A stretch of DNA of 64,000 nucleotides from Polyodon spathula (taxonomy: Eukaryota > Chordata > Actinopteri > Acipenseriformes > Polyodontidae): contig NC_054558.1 in assembly GCF_017654505.1 (NCBI RefSeq), positions 15,332,765-15,396,764 of the forward strand, read 5' to 3'. Both the position numbers and the translations under genes were made by a program. This document shows, piece after piece, positions 34,003 to 45,901 of the stretch (position 1 is its first letter; each line of letters begins with the position of its first letter). The notes below the pieces were generated by a model. That model did no database searches. It was not told the DNA's origin and saw nothing but the letters and a program-made list of their open reading frames with translations.

Positions 34003-35650
34003 GTAAGAGCCCTGAATCAGATCCTGCTGCTTTCGAAACCCCTCTTTTTCTACTGTCACGTTGATAATATGTTGTATGGCACCCTTTATAAAAACCCTCA
34101 GTTTGCTTTAGCTTGACTAAACCTCTCCATCTGCAAAACTGTAAACCGCCCACATTTTAAACTATGACATTAAAAATCCTAATCATGCTACTAATTTTAA
34201 CTTGAACGGTGTTATTCAATTACAGAAAGTGTATATCAAAAGGCCATTAAGAATAATGATAATCAGCCTACCTGCTCATTGTAAACTAGCATATATATAA
34301 AAAAAAGTCCAAATAAAGCTTAGCAAACATGCAAGAAGAAATACAGTACAGTTTCAACTGTCGTGTTCTGTTTTATTGTTAAAAATAGGTAGAGTCAGAC
34401 TGCAGTATTAAGAAAGACTGTGCACAGATACATCCACACTTGTATATTGCTGAGAGGCAGATTCAATCCAGGTTGCAGTAGGGTATACTGCTGTAGTGTA
34501 ACTGGACAGAGGGTGGGTGCAGACCTGGCAGCTACAAGCAAGTGTCTTAAACACGATGCAGCTGAAAACTGAGGAAACGGCAAATCGTAAGCAAGAAAGA
34601 CAAACTATACTGCAGTTTTGAATATATATTGTCTGTCTCACAAGGCTAGTCTCTCACCACACCAGTGAAGCCAGTATATCAAATAGGTAGGTAGACCCTG
34701 ATATATATGTGATTCAGCCATTTGAAATGTCTTTATATCAGATAGTGTGTATCAGATAGAACTGTAGAAATATAAGTTAACTATATATTTTAAAAAGTAT
34801 AGTATAGGGTGCTTCAGCTTTTATAGTCACCCTATATGCTATTTTATATATACCACACCTCTGAAAAGTATGATGAATTAAAACAGGGGTGTTATATTTT
34901 TTATTGTATCCACCCTTTAGGGAAGATAAGGACATATACAGGAGCTGATATAATATGTATAATAATTTGCAGTGTCTTGGAGTGTAGGAGCTGGAAGTGT
35001 AAGAGCTTGGAATGTAGGAGGTGGGAGTGTAGGAGCTGAGAGTATAAGAGCTGAGAGTGTAGGAGGTGGGAGTGTAGGAGGTGGGAGTGTAGGAGGTGGG
35101 AGTATAGGAGCTGAGAGTATAAGAGCTGAGAGTGTAGGAGGTGGGAGTGTAGGAGCTGAGAGTGTAGAATCTGGGAGTGTAGGAGCTGAGAGTGTAAGAG
35201 CTGAGAGTGTTGGAGGTGAGAGCGTAAGAGCTGAGAGTGTAAAAGGTGGGAGTGTGGGAGCTGAGAGTGTATGAGCTGAGAGTGTAGGTGGTGGGTGTGT
35301 AGGAGCTGGGAGGGTAGGAGGTGAGAGTGTTGGAGGTGGGAGTGTAGGAGGTGAGAGTGTAAGAGCTGAGAGTGTAGAAGATGGGAGTGTGGGAGCTGAG
35401 AGTGTAAGAGCTGAGAGTGTAGGAGGTAGGAGTGTAGGAGGTGGGTGTGTAGGAGCTGGGAGGGTAGGAGGTGAGAGTGTAGGAGGTGAGAGTGTAAGAG
35501 CGGAGAGTGTACGAGGTGGAAGTGTAGGATGTGGGAGTGTAAGAGCTATGTTGCCTGCACTGTTGCTTTCATTTGCTAATCTTACTGTATATAACCAGTG
35601 CATGAATCTAAAGCCTCTTCTCTTTTTCTTTTCTAACCTGCCATCTGAAG
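34003..35650 (+). other. ttc28: TTC28 intron with 15-bp VNTR
   Basis: AT-rich up to 34970, then a 15-bp array (34971-35548), then about 100 bp of polypyrimidine-rich sequence leading to the microexon. No other feature recognised. Confidence 0.85.
34971..35548. repeat. 15-bp tandem array, about 38 copies
   Basis: Unit GTAGGAGGTGGGAGT with variants such as GTAAGAGCTGAGAGT. Period 15 keeps a five-residue reading frame open on both strands (GAESV/GGGSV on +, PPTLS/APTLP on -), so the apparent 228-residue minus-strand frame is a repeat artefact. It is purine-rich on + and ends about 100 bp upstream of a 24-nt exon. Confidence 0.95.
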
Positions 35651-35674
35651 GCTGTTAAAAATATGGTGGGAATG
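35651..35674 (+). CDS. ttc28: TTC28 24-nt microexon H
   Basis: Acceptor GCCATCTGAAG ends at 35650; donor GTAAGT starts at 35675. Eight whole codons: AVKNMVGM. This peptide joins QLINR from exon G to LHQVLVQL of exon I, matching the continuous vertebrate TTC28 sequence QLIxRAVKNMVGMLHQ as I remember it. Phase 0 at both ends, so skipping would remove eight residues without a frameshift. The acceptor is weak (purines just before AG), but the donor is a strong GTAAGT. Confidence 0.92.
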
Positions 35675-35864
35675 GTAAGTTTCATTAACTAAAACATGAT
35701 TGTCCTTTTGCTAAAATTGAATTTGTTACAAATGTATCTTTTTTAACAGCACATTTAATCAGCAAATGTGCACAGGTATGAAATATATTAGTTGTACAGT
35801 ACCATACCAAACCGATTTCATGTCTTAAAAACTCTTAAAAGTAGTTGACAAACCCTATGTAATG

Positions 35865-36125
35865 CTTTAAACACAGAAACTCAAGACCAGAGCACACAGT
35901 TGGAAATTAAGTGGAGATAGACTTAGCAGGTAGGAGTCACTTCTTTACACAGAGAGTGGTGAGGGGATGGAATGGGCTACCTATTCATGTTGTTGATGCT
36001 GAATACTTGGATCCTGAAAGCCCCAACTTGACAAAGTTCTGAGATGAAGCAGCTACTAGGAACCGGAAAAGCTTAGATGGGCTGAATGGCCTCCTCTCGT
36101 TCGAGAATTTTCCTATGTACTTATG
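35865..36125 (+). mobile_element. CR1/L2-type LINE 3' end, copy 3 (best preserved)
   Basis: 35938-36043 reads FFTQRVVRGWNGLPIHVVDA, then EYLDPESPNLTKF and a stop. This is the RVVxxWNxLPxxVVxA motif at the C-terminus of CR1/L2-clade ORF2. It is followed by GGCTGAATGGCCTCCTCTCG and a tail of the TATGTACTTATGTTCTT type, the microsatellite-like LINE 3' end. Only the 3' end is present. Confidence 0.75.
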
Positions 36126-36129
36126 TTCT

Positions 36130-36420
36130 TCATGTACAAGCATCCTACAGTATAACAACAACAAAACAGCACTAAACTGCTTGCTAACAAGAAGTCAATA
36201 AAAATATGTTTTAAGCAGCTAAAGTATTGATTGACTAAGCATTCTAATTAGAACCTGGAAGTGAGTTCCAAAGTGAAGGAGCTTGAGAACTAAATGCCCT
36301 CACACCTTTTTAATCTAGTTCTTGGAATTACTAAGACAATGGATAGCCTCACTACAGTCATCTAAACTTGTGAATTTTAAAAAGTCACCAGGATGTGATA
36401 ACTGAAACAGAAAGTGATTT
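36130..36420 (+). mobile_element. Dispersed repeat, probable retroelement fragment
   Basis: AACAACAACAAAACAGCACT, GAACCTGGAAGTGAGTTCCA, AAGTGAAGGAGCTTGAGAAC and AATCTAGTTCTTGGAATTAC. It resembles a common fish interspersed repeat and probably the middle part of the family seen at 9801-10205. Recognised by pattern only. Confidence 0.45.
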
Positions 36421-36865
36421 AGAAAGGGAGTCTAAACAATAAGGTGATATTGGATAAGATATATTATTCAATACCCAATGGTTATGAATTTATCAATTTT
36501 TTTCTTACCAATCACCAATGGTTTTATGATCTGGTAATTCAATAACAAACGTTTCCACTAGAAGTCTTGTTCTGAGTTTCTTTTAGTATTTCTAAATTCA
36601 GCTGTAATAGTTATGGATGATACAATTATTCACTGCACGTGTTGTACAAAGATATATGTCTTAACTAGAACCATTCCCTTGACTCCATATCATTGTGGTT
36701 CACTTGAAATCTCTTACAGAAATATACCAGATGACAAGCCTATGATCCACTGCTGGTTTTGGGCTGTTGGGCAGTGGGTCACTATGCTTTGCTCTAGGGA
36801 GAGCCCTGCATTTAGAATGGTGTGTCGTTCCAGGTCAATGACAGCCCCTCTCTTCCCTTCTCCAG

Positions 36866-36995
36866 CTTCATCAGGTCCTGGTTCAGCTGCAGGCCGGGGA
36901 CAAGGAGCACGATTTCACCTCCACTCCTATCCAGGTGTCCATCAGTGTGCAGCTCTGGAGGCTGCCGGGCTGTCACGAGTTTCTCGCAGCTTTAG
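36866..36995 (+). CDS. ttc28: TTC28 coding exon I
   Basis: Acceptor CTTCTCCAG ends at 36865; donor GTACAG starts at 36996. Reads LHQVLVQLQAGDKEHDFTST, PIQVSISVQLWRLPGCHEFL, AAL and leaves in phase 1 (G of Gly). 130 bp. Conserved region between the CHAT domain and the disordered tail; the VSISVQLWRLPGCHEFLAALG segment is near-invariant in vertebrate TTC28 as I remember it. Confidence 0.95.
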
Positions 36996-39849
36996 GTACA
37001 GTGGCCTTCTCTATAATAGAGCTTTTATAGGAGATCCACCAGCGATGTACTGTGTCTATGGGCATGCATGTAAATAGACTGTCCTTTTGCTAAACAAAGG
37101 TGGCCAACTTTCACGGATGGTAATTTGTATATAGTACATTTAGTTTTCAAGTTGTCCTTTTGAGGGAAAAACAATATGAAACTGATGATAGTCGTATACC
37201 CTGCCGGGATAAGCCACAGCAGGATTCTTTTAGAAATACCAAAAGAAAAGTAATAAATTCAGTGACAAACATTTCAACTATAAGTCTTTCTGGATGTCTT
37301 TTAATTTCCTTAATTGAGGACATTGGCTGGGTTTACATGCACATGAAAATCGACTCTGCAGCCATGACAGTGTGACGTTGTCACGCGAATACATCGTCGA
37401 ACAGCAAAAGAACATCCTTTGGTCAACGCGACTTTAAGGCAGGGTCAAACGCTTTTTTACGATAACAATAGCTGTGAAAAACCATGTAAGCTGGAGCATT
37501 GAGAACAACTTATAGTCTTACAGACTTAAACGTTTGCCATTACATTTATTAAGTTTCTTTTGGCATTTCTAAGTTCAGCATTATTGAGTGTTTAATAGTT
37601 ATGGGTGGGATTGTATTGGAGTATCTCACCATGGTATTACACAACCACATCATAACCTCATTTGATTTGTATTCTACACTTTTGACTACATAACCAAGCA
37701 TTCTGTTTCCTTTCTAATGTCTTACCTATACTGTCTGGTTGCCAACAGAGTCTATTACAACAGCAAGACCTTTCTTGTAGTGGCTTATAATAAGCATAAA
37801 AAATAACAGTAAATCCTACAGAATGCATATAACAGGACTGCACTACTGTTTTTGATGTGGGTATACTAATGTCCACTGGGGCTTAGTGGAGACCACCAAA
37901 ATGTACTTATAACCAGGGGTTCAGTTGTCTCAGATCCAGTACCTTTTTGTCTGACAGGCAACAATTAAACAGTTTTCAAATGATAAAATAAAATGATGAG
38001 AAAAAAAAAAAAAAAAAAAACTTGAATTGAATAACAAAAAGGTAATGTAATGAAATTTTTTAGGATAAAAATTTTTTACACCCCAAACGACAAAACGGCA
38101 AACTAGTGTTCTTAAAAACAGCAGTGTCATCACTCCTTTTCCTTACATTAGTCTGTCGCCACTGGTATTGTTCAAACAATAAGGCATGAAACTCAGATCC
38201 ACAAGCAGATGAGAACTTGAAGTATATATGGGAGCTAATATAAATCATAGCCAGTACATTAGGTCTAGAAACAAAAATGATATCCCTCTTCTGTCATTCT
38301 AAGATCCGGTACCTCTCTGTTTACAAATTAACCCCTGTGGCCAGCTATGAATCCAAACCACCAGAGGAAAAATACTTAAAAGTCTAGTCAATTGGCCAGC
38401 TGTGCCACCAAGCCCAGCTATATATGTTATTGTAAAATATGATTAGCAGCCAGAAAAAGCAGCAATTACCTCCCTCCACTCCAATAACGGCACAAGAAAT
38501 GACTCAAAAGGGGCCAAATTGTCATGTGTTTCGAGATAATAAACCCAGTTTAATTTGTGTTGAAAGAATGCACTGTGTGACGCAAGTGGCATCAATCGAT
38601 ATTCAGTAAAATGATTAGAATGATGGCTGTTCCAAATGAACTTCTCAAGTCCTAAATGAGTAGCGACAGGAAGGAGATTGGATTTGTCAGTTTCTCCCAT
38701 TCGGTGCAGTCACTGCTGAGTCTTCTCCATGACTCGAGCAACTGCTGTTTAACCCACACGGCACAGCTGGCCTGTCCAGTCAATTACATCTGGAGTTTCA
38801 GGACAGAGCAGGGAAAGGGGGGCTTTCACAGGAACAAAATCTGTAGTAAAATTCAAATAAACACTGCATCAATGAATGTGCAAGCTGGGGGTTGGTTTTA
38901 TTGATGTTTTATCTTTTTTTGGTGGTTTTAAAAATGTAAATGTACTGTTATGTACAAATGTATATGACTTCAGATATCTCAGTATCTAATGGATATCTGA
39001 AAAGCCTATGAATTAAATGTTTGAGTGGTTCAGCTATTTTTAAAATAAAATATGAGACAAGAAAGATTTTGTACAATTCCCAAACTAGGGTCAGTTTCCT
39101 TTTCCCTTAAAAAACTGCAATAGTCTTGCTCAGACAAAACATTTTGCATTTAGAGGAGAACGTTATTTACCTTGCTTTAAAGGGATTCGGACCCTCATGT
39201 ACTGTGATCTGATTGAACTAGAAATTCACAGCATTGCCTTAAAACACAATACTGATGGATGTAAAAACCAAAGGATGTGATGGAAGACTAGGATAACCAT
39301 CGAAAAAACCAGATGCACCCCAATCTTTCAGGATTGCTTTGATTAGTCCTGGTTTACTGTAGTTACCCTTTTAAATCTTTACCATTGTAATGCATAGTAA
39401 TAGCATGGTAAGCATTGTACAGCACTGATATTTTTTCTGGCTAATGCCTACTTATCTGATGGTGCAGATTCCTTATCCCAGTGTGTAAATCTGTACTTTC
39501 ATCTTTTTGAAAAAAAAAAAAAAACGTAGTTTATTAATAAGCGTTTTATTCCCACTGTAAAAATGGCAATTTCTGATAAAACATTGTACCATTTGTTATA
39601 AAGATCTCACATATCTGCTTGGGCTTTGAGATCATGTAAAGGATGAACTAGAAATGTAAAAATTAATTCAGTTGTTATAGGAAGTGCTGCAGCTTAACAG
39701 TAGATAAAAAGCTAGTGTGTCATATTTCAGAAGCTCAATAGTGTTGCTTCTGTGATTTCTCTCACAGAGCTGTGTTTTAATGAAGAGTGAGCCAGTGCTG
39801 TGAATGCCTGCCAGTTACCCTCAGACTAACGTTCCCCTCTGCTTTGTAG
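36996..39849 (+). other. ttc28: TTC28 intron, 2.9 kb
   Basis: AT-rich, with a 20-A run near 38000 and repeated ACGTTTGCC/AACATTTCAACT-type fragments at 37250-37315 and 37505-37610. The stretch 37325-37480 (GGTTTACATGCACATGAAAA, CpG-containing) looks like a decayed MITE. No exon recognised. Confidence 0.7.
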
Positions 39850-39957
39850 GCTTTGACCTGTGTGAGGTTGGACAGGAGGAAGTTGTACTGAAAACTGGGA
39901 AGCAAGCTAGCCGGAGGACCATGCATTTCGCTCTGCAATCGCTCTTGGCTCTCTTTG
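39850..39957 (+). CDS. ttc28: TTC28 coding exon J
   Basis: Acceptor TGCTTTGTAG ends at 39849; donor GTAAGA starts at 39958. Two bases complete Gly, then FDLCEVGQEEVVLKTGKQAS, RRTMHFALQSLLALF and one base of Asp follow. 108 bp. Continues the conserved GFDLCEVGQEEV block of TTC28. Confidence 0.95.
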
Positions 39958-40550
39958 GTAAGACAGCAAACTACTGAAAATAATTTCAACTAAGTCATGA
40001 ATTCACTTGAATTGAGGTAGCACAATAGAAGTATCTCACCTCTGTAACATGCAAAGTGATGATAAATCCGTCAAACTTCTTCGTCTGTTTTAAGTGTCCA
40101 TTGGATTTCAGTAAAGCTCACATTATATAATGTGTAAATGATGTCTGTATGTGAAATTATAGTCTGAATATTGATAAAGGGAAATCTGAAAACGTTTATT
40201 GCTAGTCCTGAAGCCAGTCCTTTTTAAGTATTGAAATGACCAGGTGTCAGGAATTTGTGCACCATCAGGAGCAATCATCACATTTTGAAAATGTGATTGT
40301 GAATAAAGTAAATGGCAATCATGTGGTTTCAAGGTGTGTTGATGGTGGAACTATTTATTTAACCGGAAGCTGATTGTTCAAACTCCTGGCTCCTGATCAT
40401 TTACCAATATGCTTAATTGAGCTCTGAAATCCAGGACTGTGTGTGAGTTACCTGCTTTAAACTTTATAAACTAGCAGTAGTACTGCCAGACTGAACTTTC
40501 AAAAAGAAAGACTGTGTTTGCAGTACTGATCTTGCTTTCTTCTCATTTAG
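39958..40550 (+). other. ttc28: TTC28 last intron
   Basis: 593 bp with no recognised repeat or regulatory element; ends in the polypyrimidine acceptor CTTGCTTTCTTCTCATTTAG. Confidence 0.85.
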
Positions 40551-42166
40551 ATTCTACAGAGCTGCCCAAACGCCTCAGCCTTGATAGCTCCTCATCTCTG
40601 GAGTCCCTGGCCTCAGCTCAGTCTGTTTCCAACCCCATGCCCCTGGGGTACCCCAATCCGCCCTTCTCACCGACCTGCCCTGACAGCATGGCTTCAGACG
40701 CTATCTCTGTCTACAGCCTGAGCTCCGTCACCTCCTCAATGAGTTTTGTGTCCAAGGCCGAGAGCACTTCTGAGTACATGAGCCACAGAGGAAGGCAAGA
40801 CTATGAACGGGGTAAAATATTTTATTCTCAGAAAACATCAGTGCCACGAAGCAGATCCTCTCCCCACGCCAACGTTTCGGCCAACAAAGACGATGAGGAG
40901 TATGAAGGGTTTTCCATCATCAGCAATGAACCTTTGGCTGGCAATTCAGACTCCTTGCCGTTGCCAGCCAGCCAGAAGCTGCTGAAAGGGAATGAAACGA
41001 TGTCAGAAATGGCCAGAGCTTGCTATGGTGCGTCCGTGTCTTCCAGAGGGAGCGTCAGCACTCCCACCTCTCCCATTAAAATGACTCTGATTCCTAGTCA
41101 GAACTCACCCTTCCAGAAGGTCGGGAAGCTGCCCAGTTCGGATACTGGGGAGTCAGACCAATCCAGCACTGAAACAGATAGCACGGTCAAATCCCAGGAA
41201 GAAAAAACTACCAAGCTGGACCCTGAAGAGCTAGCCCAGAAAATTTTGGAAGAAACTCAGAGCCACCTCATTGCTGTCGAGTGTCTTCAGAGGAGTGGGA
41301 GCCAGACAAGTTGTGTCAGTGAACCCATTGGTGGTGCTTCCACGCCTACAGGTGGCTCTGCTTTCAGATCCTCAGAAATGAGTGCTTTCAGCAGGCCGCA
41401 TAGTGCCAGCCTGAAAAATCAATCGTCTCCGATCACAGTGAGGCCCAAACCTCCGTCGAGAACCTCCTCCCTTCAGAAAGTGAGTTCAGGATACAACAGC
41501 CCGGCCACCTCTGAAACGTCCCTCAAAGACGGATCAGGTCAACCCTCTCCGACGACGGATCCCCACTCCTTAGCCCAGTTCAAGCTGAAATATCCAACTT
41601 CTCCATACAGCACCCACATATCGAGGTCGCCCAGCAACATATCCCCCAGCTCAGGTCACCAGTCCCCTTCTGTAAGCAACCCGTCTCCAGATCTGTCGTA
41701 TTCCTCCACCGGCTCAGCGCGCTCCAGTCCTGCGGACGCTCCTGACCTGGACAGACTCAAACTGGCAGCCCTTGACGAGAAGGTGCAGGCCATTCACAAT
41801 CTCAAAACCTTTTGGACCAACACTTCTCAGCACCCCTCAGGGCCAGTGAGAGCATTGCGAGGGAATATTGGCACCTCCAAAAGAGATGTTCTGAGTCTGC
41901 TGAACCTTTCTCCCAGGCACAGCAAGAAGGAGAAAGGGAAGAACAACCTTGAACTCAAAGAACTAGCCATACAGCAGGGGGAGCTTACCTCACCTCAGAA
42001 GAATCCTCCAAATGGCCTCAAGAGGGCAGAAACTAATAAGGTGGTCGCTCCCTCACCCTCTGCATCTGCAAGCAGCAGTCCAGGAGGGAGGCCTCTCAGA
42101 CTCCCATCGGGAAATGGCTACAAGTTCCTCTCACCAGGAAGGTTTTTCCCATCTTCTAAATGTTGA
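40551..42166 (+). CDS. ttc28: TTC28 terminal coding exon K (disordered tail and stop)
   Basis: Acceptor TTCTCATTTAG ends at 40550. The two first bases complete Asp, then STELPKRLSLDSSSSLESLA and 537 residues in all to TGA at 42164-42166. The region is Ser/Pro/Thr-rich with no folded domain that I recognise. Conserved islands are SDAISVYSLSSVTSSMSFVS, DDEEYEGFSIISNEPLA, KMTLIPSQNSPFQKVGKLPS, SDTGESDQSSTETDSTVKSQ, ELAQKILEETQSHLIAVE, SKRDVLSLLNLSPRHSKKE and the C-terminus RPLRLPSGNGYKFLSPGRFF then PSSKC. Many SP/TP sites suggest phosphorylation. The upstream Met at 40514 lies in the intron and is not a start. Confidence 0.97.
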
Positions 42167-42905
42167 GATCCTGTGTGGACCAATGAGACCCTTGTACATG
42201 GATCGCAATCCAAAGTTTTTCCGTGTTTCTTTTAATAACTGAACTCCTCATACATTTGAAACCAGGAAATTTAAGAGCTGACAAGTTGATAAAATACCTT
42301 GGTATTTAAACAAAGAAGAACTCAGCACATGTATTTAAAGGGCATTTAACCTTATAAGGTCTTACTGACAGCTTACACACATTTTAAATCTGGTCTCTGT
42401 CATCTGTGACCATGCTGTGGCCAGAAGCCACTTTAATATGAAGACCTACATACTGATCAGTATTTCTTCACAACATTAACTGTATGTTTGTGCAGACCAA
42501 GTTCGCAATACTTGGCTCTGTTTATTTTATTGTTTTGTTATTTGGTTTTTGGTTTTTGTAATTTAAAATTCTGTGTTTCCCAAGCAGTATTACGTTTTTT
42601 TATATTATTAAAAAAAAAAAAAAAAAAACTGTATCATGTAAAAAAAAAAAAAAAGGATTTCATATTTTTATTGAAATTGCAAAAGGCACTTGGCCTGATT
42701 TCTTTGTGATTTAAGTGTTTATTAAAAGCATGGATTCTCCTGTTATTAAATGTTAAAATTTCTATGTATTACTTTCTAGCACACATTTTTGCAAACACGT
42801 TGACTTTCCTAAAAAAACAAACTAAAAAAAAAAACAACAACATCTGCATCTCTCAGTCATTTATCAGTAAAATGTTTTAAATAAAATTGAATCAGTTTGC
42901 GCTCT
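42167..42905 (+). other. ttc28: TTC28 3' UTR
   Basis: From the stop to the first plausible cleavage region. A canonical AATAAA lies at 42880-42885, followed by T/GT-rich TTATATTTGTGTTC. Two genomic A runs (about 42610-42627 and 42640-42654) lie inside the UTR. The true end is inferred, and longer isoforms are possible. Confidence 0.65.
42880..42885 (+). terminator. ttc28: Polyadenylation signal AATAAA for TTC28
   Basis: AATAAA about 715 bp after the stop codon with a GT/T-rich stretch 20-40 bp downstream. ATTAAA variants at about 42720 and 42744 are alternatives. Confidence 0.6.
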
Positions 42906-43529
42906 TATATTTGTGTTCATTCATTTTGGAAGCTATGTTTTTTTTATAGATTTTAGCTGTGTATCAGTGCTCACAGTAAACCCTTTTGTATATTGAGGTC
43001 TGTTTCAGTATATTACCATACACACTGGAACTGTTATCACAGCAGTTCAGGATGGAACAAATTTACAGGTATTATAATGCTAAAACTGGACACAATATTA
43101 AAAAGTATATATATTGAACCAATGTTTTGTTTTTTAAAAGTATGTTACATTTACAAAAGAAACATTTACTCATTGTTTCTAAAATGGCCATGTGTTTTTC
43201 ACCCTTCAAAGTAAACACTGAAAATCTGAACTACTGTACCTACCTTTAGTTCCTTCAACCACTTGACAAAATTGACTGTTTGAAAGCTTGACCATCAAAA
43301 GTACCGTTAAAGCTAGACTAGTCAACTTTTTAAAGGTATGAAACAGAAACAGCCTGGAGCCCCTCTAGGTTTTATGACCTCTTCAATGTTGCTTTGCTTT
43401 GTCAAACAAAGACTTTACATGAGTGCACATAGCCTATGTGTTTAAATACTTGCCACATGAACAATCCACTGCCAATCCCCCACTTCTGATATGTTTTGGG
43501 GGTCGGGATATTTCTAATTAGCAAGGTTT

Positions 43530-43745
43530 GAAGGGGTGCCTTGGCTCATCAGGTAGAGGTGCAGCTGCCTGCTGGGGAGTGAGTCATAGTCAGGAGATTA
43601 CAGGTTTCTGGCTGTGTGAAATTGCAGATCTTTGCTGGGGATTCCACGGGGAGCATTGGCTCTGGCATTCGAGGATTAGGAGGGCAGCGTTATCAGGGTG
43701 AGTCACCTCACGACACTGCAACGGCCCCTACCTTGAACACATAAC
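43530..43745 (+). mobile_element. tRNA-derived SINE, family 2
   Basis: GTGCCTTGGCTCATCAGGTA (A-box-like), GGAGATTACAGGTTTCTGGC (B-box-like), then GAAATTGCAGATCTTTGCTG and GGGGATTCCACGGGGAGCAT, which align with the SINE at 6205-6560. Confidence 0.6.
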
Positions 43746-44611
43746 AAGGTCTGCTGAAGTTTGTTAGTTATTAAGGGTATCAAAATCAATGTGTATATGG
43801 ACGCCCCCTGTCTGTCGGTCTCTATTTCTGTATGCAAGTCGATAGGTATGTTTTCCATCCAACTCATTGGCTTTCCTCTTGTTCACCTGGACATACCTGC
43901 TTGTTATGGCATAGTGATGAAAGTGACAATGAACAGGTTTCACAGTGTTTCAATGAAGAGCACAAGTCTGCTCAACAGAAAAAAAAAAAAAAAGGTGAGT
44001 ATTGTTTTCAGTATTTTGTGTTCCTTAAAGCTAAACATTTATACATACATTTTGTTGATTAGTATACATAAGCAGTCTACTTATAGATAAATTATAACTT
44101 GAATGATGTTTCCATTCTAATGTTCAGAGGGATGAAATAAGATAAATTGGAAACAAATGTATATTACATTCATCTAGATTAGAAGACATGATTATGCAAG
44201 GTGATTTTAAAAGTTTGAATTGTGATTAGTTAATTTGCAAAAAAAAAAACAAAACACTGAGCACATTCATAATTAGTTTGGTTTACTGTAATTGAACACT
44301 TGGCGAGAAGCAATAGGTGACCTAAAGGGGAAAGTTATTATAATCTTCATATTGAGAATTACATTTAGGAGCTAGCAGGGATGCAGTCAAAAGATGATTC
44401 AATTAATTAAAGTCCCATTTCATTTTAATAAGTTGAAAACTGCATTAGGGATTGTTATAGAAGCTGGGGGAGAGGTGTATTCATTGAACTATATAAGTCA
44501 ATTATGTAAATGATAGTAAAATAGAAAACGATTATCAAACGCTTTTCACAAACAATGTAGTGTTAGAGAGACCAAGGTCTTTACTTTTTATTAGTACTAG
44601 CTTCTAGTACT

Positions 44612-44685
<74 letters not shown>
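44612..44685 (+). repeat. Poly(G) tract, 74 nt with one T
   Basis: 41 G, a single T at 44653, then 32 G. The second extreme G run in the window. Strong G-quadruplex potential; its exact length may be unreliable. Confidence 0.9.
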
Positions 44686-44686
<1 letters not shown>

Positions 44687-45829
44687 ATGGTTCTGGGTAG
44701 AGGTCTGCTCGGCCTAAATTTAAAACCGATCCGAACCCGACCATCTCCATAAATATCCTAATTCCAAACATACGCTATTGAAAACCAAGATTTGTACACT
44801 TCCGTGTAGAGGCTATTCGCGATTTCTAGTTAAAACGTAAAGAAATAAATGAAATCACTAAATTAATCATATTTCATCTAAAAGAAGACAATAATGTGCT
44901 TCTTTAAAACTGTGTTACCATAAATAACCACACATTTAGATGCTCTTGCAAATTCGCATACTCATTTTGGACAAGCCTATGTCATACTATCAAACTGCAA
45001 AATTAACATTCAACAACAAATATTACACCACAAATATTGGTGTAAAAGTAAAAGTCTTTGATCTGCGATAACAGTTTACTGCTACACATTCTCCTGATGA
45101 CGTTTATTTATTTATTTATTTATTACTCCATTAGTCTCCTTATTTTTTACATAGAAAATCTCTCCTTCATACAAATTTTTGGTTAACTGATGCGCACGGT
45201 AGAAGTCCTCACCACTCATGGCAGCACTTCACTCACGCAAGATATTTTTAGACAGGCAAAAAACTTAGGAAGCAGGAAGTAAGTTTTAGGAAGCACTTGC
45301 ACACAAAGGAAGAAAAAAAAAAAACACTCACTTAAAATTAAAAATGCCATAATCCACTCTCTGACCCAAACTGACTCCGAACTATAATATACAAACTACA
45401 CCCGACCTGACCAGAACCCAACACTTACTGTCAGGTCCCGTCAGGCTTGGGTCAGGTAGCATAGTTCTGGGTCCTGTTGGTCCAATATTAAATTATTCTC
45501 ATTTGTATCTAAATCTGCCTTTACCTGCCTGTGAGCTGCATTGAACTTGTCTGGATAATCTGAAGAGCCGAGACTGAACAGCTTTCCATATTCCATTTTA
45601 ATTAGGAGACAAGGTAACCTTTCAACTGCCACCCTCCATAAATAGACAGAAAGTAGGTGGGGCTGCAAGTTGAAATGTCACTTTGTAAATGGAATGAGGA
45701 AGTTTGTTTGGTCCCAGAATTTAGGATTCTCCAGACAAACTCAAAGCAGCTTAAAAGCTGGTAAAGGCAGATTTAAAGAAAAATTATGATTTGGTAACAG
45801 AGCAAATAAAATAAGATAAATGATCAAAG

Positions 45830-45830
<1 letters not shown>

Positions 45831-45900
<70 letters not shown>

Positions 45901-45901
45901 C
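45831..45901. repeat. (TA)n microsatellite
   Basis: About 30 TA units with small interruptions at both ends. Confidence 0.9.

Larger units (their letters stand above)
35675..36865 (+). other. ttc28: TTC28 intron with LINE and dispersed repeat fragments
   Basis: Holds a CR1/L2 LINE 3' end (35865-36125) and a further dispersed repeat (36130-36420). A third repeat (AACGTTTCCACTAGAAGTCT-type, near 36549) also occurs near 18546 and, more diverged, near 37268. Nothing else recognised. Confidence 0.8.

Noticed and set aside
34917..35603. 228-residue Pro/Thr/Leu-rich minus-strand frame as a secreted or mucin-like protein
   Set aside because: It coincides with the 15-bp VNTR; the complementary strand is open as well, and there is no signal peptide or splice structure.
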